A stretch of 7,676 bases of DNA from an uncultured Clostridia bacterium (GTDB lineage: Bacteria; Bacillota; Clostridia; Christensenellales; Borkfalkiaceae): positions 1 to 7,676 of the forward strand of contig CAMNIW010000060.1 in NCBI GenBank assembly GCA_946540675.1, in the 5' to 3' direction. A model generated the notes under the pieces. That model was not told where the DNA came from, did not search any database, and saw only the letters and a program-made list of their open reading frames with translations. The position numbers were made by a program, and so were the translations under genes. Positions 6,146 to 7,676 of the stretch are shown here, piece by piece. How positions within the stretch are numbered: position 1 is the stretch's first letter; each line of letters begins with the position of its first letter.

Positions 6146-6334
6146 ATGGTCAATATCGAAAGGATAAACTTTCTCGCCAAAAAACAGAGAGAAGTCGGGC
6201 TTACCGAAGAAGAAAAAGCCGAACAGCAAAAACTTCGCCGCGAGTATATAGACAGCGTCGTCGGAAATTTGAAAAGTCAACTCGACAACACTTACGTCAT
6301 AGACGAAAACGGCGAGAAAAAGAAGATACGTTGA
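6146..6334 (+). CDS. DUF896 / UPF0291 family small protein
   Basis: This 62-residue, highly charged protein matches the DUF896 pattern (the family of Bacillus subtilis YnzC). It has ERINFLAKKQREVGLTEEEK near the N terminus (5-24), then EQQKLRREYIDSVVGNLKSQL (26-46), and an NTYVIDENG tail (48-56). Known members form a two-helix hairpin and have no established biochemical role; they are largely confined to Bacillota. No membrane segment or signal peptide is visible. The ATG is 4 nt after the pheT stop with only a weak GAG upstream, so translation probably depends on coupling to pheT. Its TGA overlaps the next gene's ATG by one base. Some relatives are reported beside SOS genes, but nothing here suggests SOS control. 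Confidence 0.9.
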   Translation: MVNIERINFLAKKQREVGLTEEEKAEQQKLRREYIDSVVGNLKSQLDNTYVIDENGEKKKIR

Positions 6335-7113
6335 TGGAATATACGCTTATAACGGGCGCTTGCGGCGGACTCGGCAAAGAGTTTTGCCGTCAACTCGTCG
6401 GGACGGACAACCTGTTTCTGACGGGGCGGAGCGAAGAAAAGTTAAAAGCCCTTCGCGAAGAACTGCTCGCCGAAAAGTCGGACGCGGAGATAATCTGTCT
6501 GAAAGCCGACCTGACTCGCGAAGAAGAGCGAAAGGCGATCTTCGACTACGCCGACAGGGAAAACATAAAATTTTCGGGGCTGATAAACGTCGCGGGTGCC
6601 GACATACAAAAGGAGTTTTCAAAATACACTCCCGAAAAAGTGACTTTTCAGGCAAGGCTCAATTTCGAAGCGGCGGTATATCTCGCGCACGGGGTAATAT
6701 CTCGGAGAGCCGAAAAACTGAAAATTCTCACGGTGTCCAGCCTTTGCGGAATAATGCCGATGCCGTATTTCGCGCTGTATTCGGCGACTAAAGCCGCTCT
6801 CATCAACTTTTTTACCGCTCTTCGGTACGAAGTAAAAGACGCGAAGATAACGGTGCTTGCGCCGGGCGGCGTGCCAACGAGAGCGGACGTGATAGAAGAC
6901 ATCAAAAAACAGGGGATAAGCGGAAGACTTTCGTCAAAGCCGGCGGCTTTCGTCGTAAAAAAGGCGCTTAAAGGGCTTAGACGCAACAAACGGCTCGTTA
7001 TTCCGGGACTTTTCAACAAGTTCACGAACTTTATACAAAAACTCGTTCCGACGGCGGTAAAATGCCGCGTAATGTCGGGGCGGTGGAAGAAAAAAGAAAA
7101 AGACGCATTTTAA
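6334..7113 (+). CDS. Short-chain dehydrogenase/reductase (SDR)
   Basis: This 259-residue Rossmann-fold oxidoreductase is of classical SDR length. Visible motifs are the cofactor loop TGACGGLG (7-14), GRS at 31-33 after strand 2, ADL at 58-60, NVAG (85-88) in place of the usual NNAG, the structural N110, and the catalytic S136, Y149 and K153 in VSSLCG...YSATK, then PGG (177-179). An Arg (R32) after beta-2 suggests NADPH over NADH. The catalytic set is complete, so it should be active; the substrate is unknown. The C terminus (from about 205) is basic, with an amphipathic stretch and a KKKEK tail, which may indicate membrane contact (inference). ATG 6334 overlaps the upstream TGA (TGATG); a TTG one codon earlier is a less likely start. 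It is co-transcribed with pheST and thyA. Confidence 0.92.
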   Translation: MEYTLITGACGGLGKEFCRQLVGTDNLFLTGRSEEKLKALREELLAEKSDAEIICLKADLTREEERKAIFDYADRENIKFSGLINVAGADIQKEFSKYTPEKVTFQARLNFEAAVYLAHGVISRRAEKLKILTVSSLCGIMPMPYFALYSATKAALINFFTALRYEVKDAKITVLAPGGVPTRADVIEDIKKQGISGRLSSKPAAFVVKKALKGLRRNKRLVIPGLFNKFTNFIQKLVPTAVKCRVMSGRWKKKEKDAF

Positions 7114-7120
7114 GGTGCGG

Positions 7121-7126
7121 AAGGAG
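7121..7126 (+). promoter_or_regulatory. thyA ribosome-binding site
   Basis: AAGGAG lies 5 nt before ATG 7132, inside the 18-nt gap after the SDR stop. The gap is too short for a promoter with its start point, so thyA is most likely read from the operon promoter. Confidence 0.8.
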
Positions 7127-7131
7127 AAACA

Positions 7132-7676
7132 ATGAGTTACGCCGACAAAGTTTTTAAGGAAAACGTAAAAGACATTCTCGAAAACGGGGTTTGGGATACC
7201 GATAAGGAAGTCCGTCCGAGATGGCTCGACGGTACGCCCGCGCATACGGTAAAGAAGTTTTGCGTGGTAAACCGTTACGACCTTCAGAAAGAATTTCCCA
7301 TAATGACCATAAGGAAACAGGGGTTTAAGAACGCCGTCGACGAGATACTCTGGATATGGCAGAAAAAATCCAACAGGATATGCGACCTTCACTCCCATAT
7401 ATGGGACAGTTGGGCGGGCGAAGACGGCACGATAGGCAAAGCCTACGGCTATCAACTCGGCGTGAAACATAAATATAAAGAAGGAGAATTCGATCAGGTC
7501 GACAGGGTGCTTTACGACCTTAAACACAACCCGTCGTCAAGGCGTATTCTCACCAACATTTACAACTTTCAGGATCTTCACGAGATGAATTTGTATCCTT
7601 GCGCGTACTCTATGACCTTCAACGTTTCCGGCGACAGGTTAAACGGTATACTCAATCAGCGTTCCAACGATATGGC
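7132..7676 (+). CDS. thyA: Thymidylate synthase, N-terminal part
   Basis: Translation gives 181 complete codons and runs off the right edge, so about the first two thirds of a ThyA are seen. ThyA methylates dUMP to dTMP with methylenetetrahydrofolate, yielding dihydrofolate. Recognisable parts are R30 near the phosphate-binding loop, PIMTIRKQGFKNAVDEILWIW (56-76), GKAYGYQ (102-108), the paired phosphate-contacting arginines in SSRRILTN (135-142), the catalytic Cys157 in LYPCAYSMTFNV (154-165), and QRSND (176-180), which binds the nucleotide. PCAY rather than PCH places it with the Bacillus ThyA-type branch. The ATG has a strong Shine-Dalgarno. A dihydrofolate reductase gene often follows thyA but would lie beyond the window. 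Confidence 0.96.
   Translation, partial: MSYADKVFKENVKDILENGVWDTDKEVRPRWLDGTPAHTVKKFCVVNRYDLQKEFPIMTIRKQGFKNAVDEILWIWQKKSNRICDLHSHIWDSWAGEDGTIGKAYGYQLGVKHKYKEGEFDQVDRVLYDLKHNPSSRRILTNIYNFQDLHEMNLYPCAYSMTFNVSGDRLNGILNQRSNDM

Noticed and set aside
6331..6333. TTG as an alternative SDR start
   Set aside because: It adds one residue and is a weaker start codon; ATG 6334 forms the standard TGATG stop-start overlap.
1..7676. Insertion sequences, integrase, CRISPR repeats, toxin-antitoxin or phage defence genes
   Set aside because: Both strands were read for these. All sizeable genes are housekeeping or metabolic, there are no regularly spaced repeats or transposase motifs, and only half of the tRNA-Ser is visible, so an attachment site there cannot be assessed.

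Overview
The window looks like chromosomal housekeeping DNA from a Bacillota (Firmicutes) bacterium, most likely an uncultured Clostridia-like lineage. This rests on four things: a DUF896 (UPF0291) protein, a family typical of Bacillota; a PheS with the four-cysteine insert seen in Bacillus-type enzymes; a ThyA of the PCAY type; and strong sigma-A-like promoters with Shine-Dalgarno sites. Base composition is intermediate, with heavy use of ATA (Ile), AGG (Arg) and CTC/CTT (Leu) and avoidance of TTA/CTA/TCA. The exact lineage is inference.

Layout. On the minus strand at the left edge is the 5' part of a type II tRNA-Ser(GCU) (1-52) with its own promoter. Next is a DegV-family fatty-acid-binding protein gene (209-1060, minus) with a good promoter and one or two hairpins behind it. 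A divergent intergenic region (1061-1383) holds the back-to-back promoters. A 12-helix MFS transporter (1384-2571, plus) follows; its predicted transcription start lies almost on its start codon. It ends at a rho-independent terminator at 2582-2611.

From 2640 to the right edge runs one tightly packed plus-strand operon: pheS (2704), pheT (3739), a DUF896 small protein (6146), a short-chain dehydrogenase/reductase (6334) and thyA (7132, cut by the window end). Gaps are 9 nt, 4 nt, a 1-nt overlap and 18 nt, with no internal terminator seen. PheS and PheT form the phenylalanyl-tRNA synthetase tetramer and ThyA makes dTMP, so the operon joins translation and DNA-precursor supply with two genes of unknown specific role. 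The predicted pheST leader is only about 29 nt, too short for a T-box.

I found no mobile element, CRISPR array, phage gene, defence system or clearly undescribed system. The observations most worth a second look are a 13-of-14 direct repeat 21 bp apart just upstream of the pheST promoter, the probably leaderless MFS transcript, the nested mutually exclusive inverted repeats behind degV, and the absence of a T-box before pheST.
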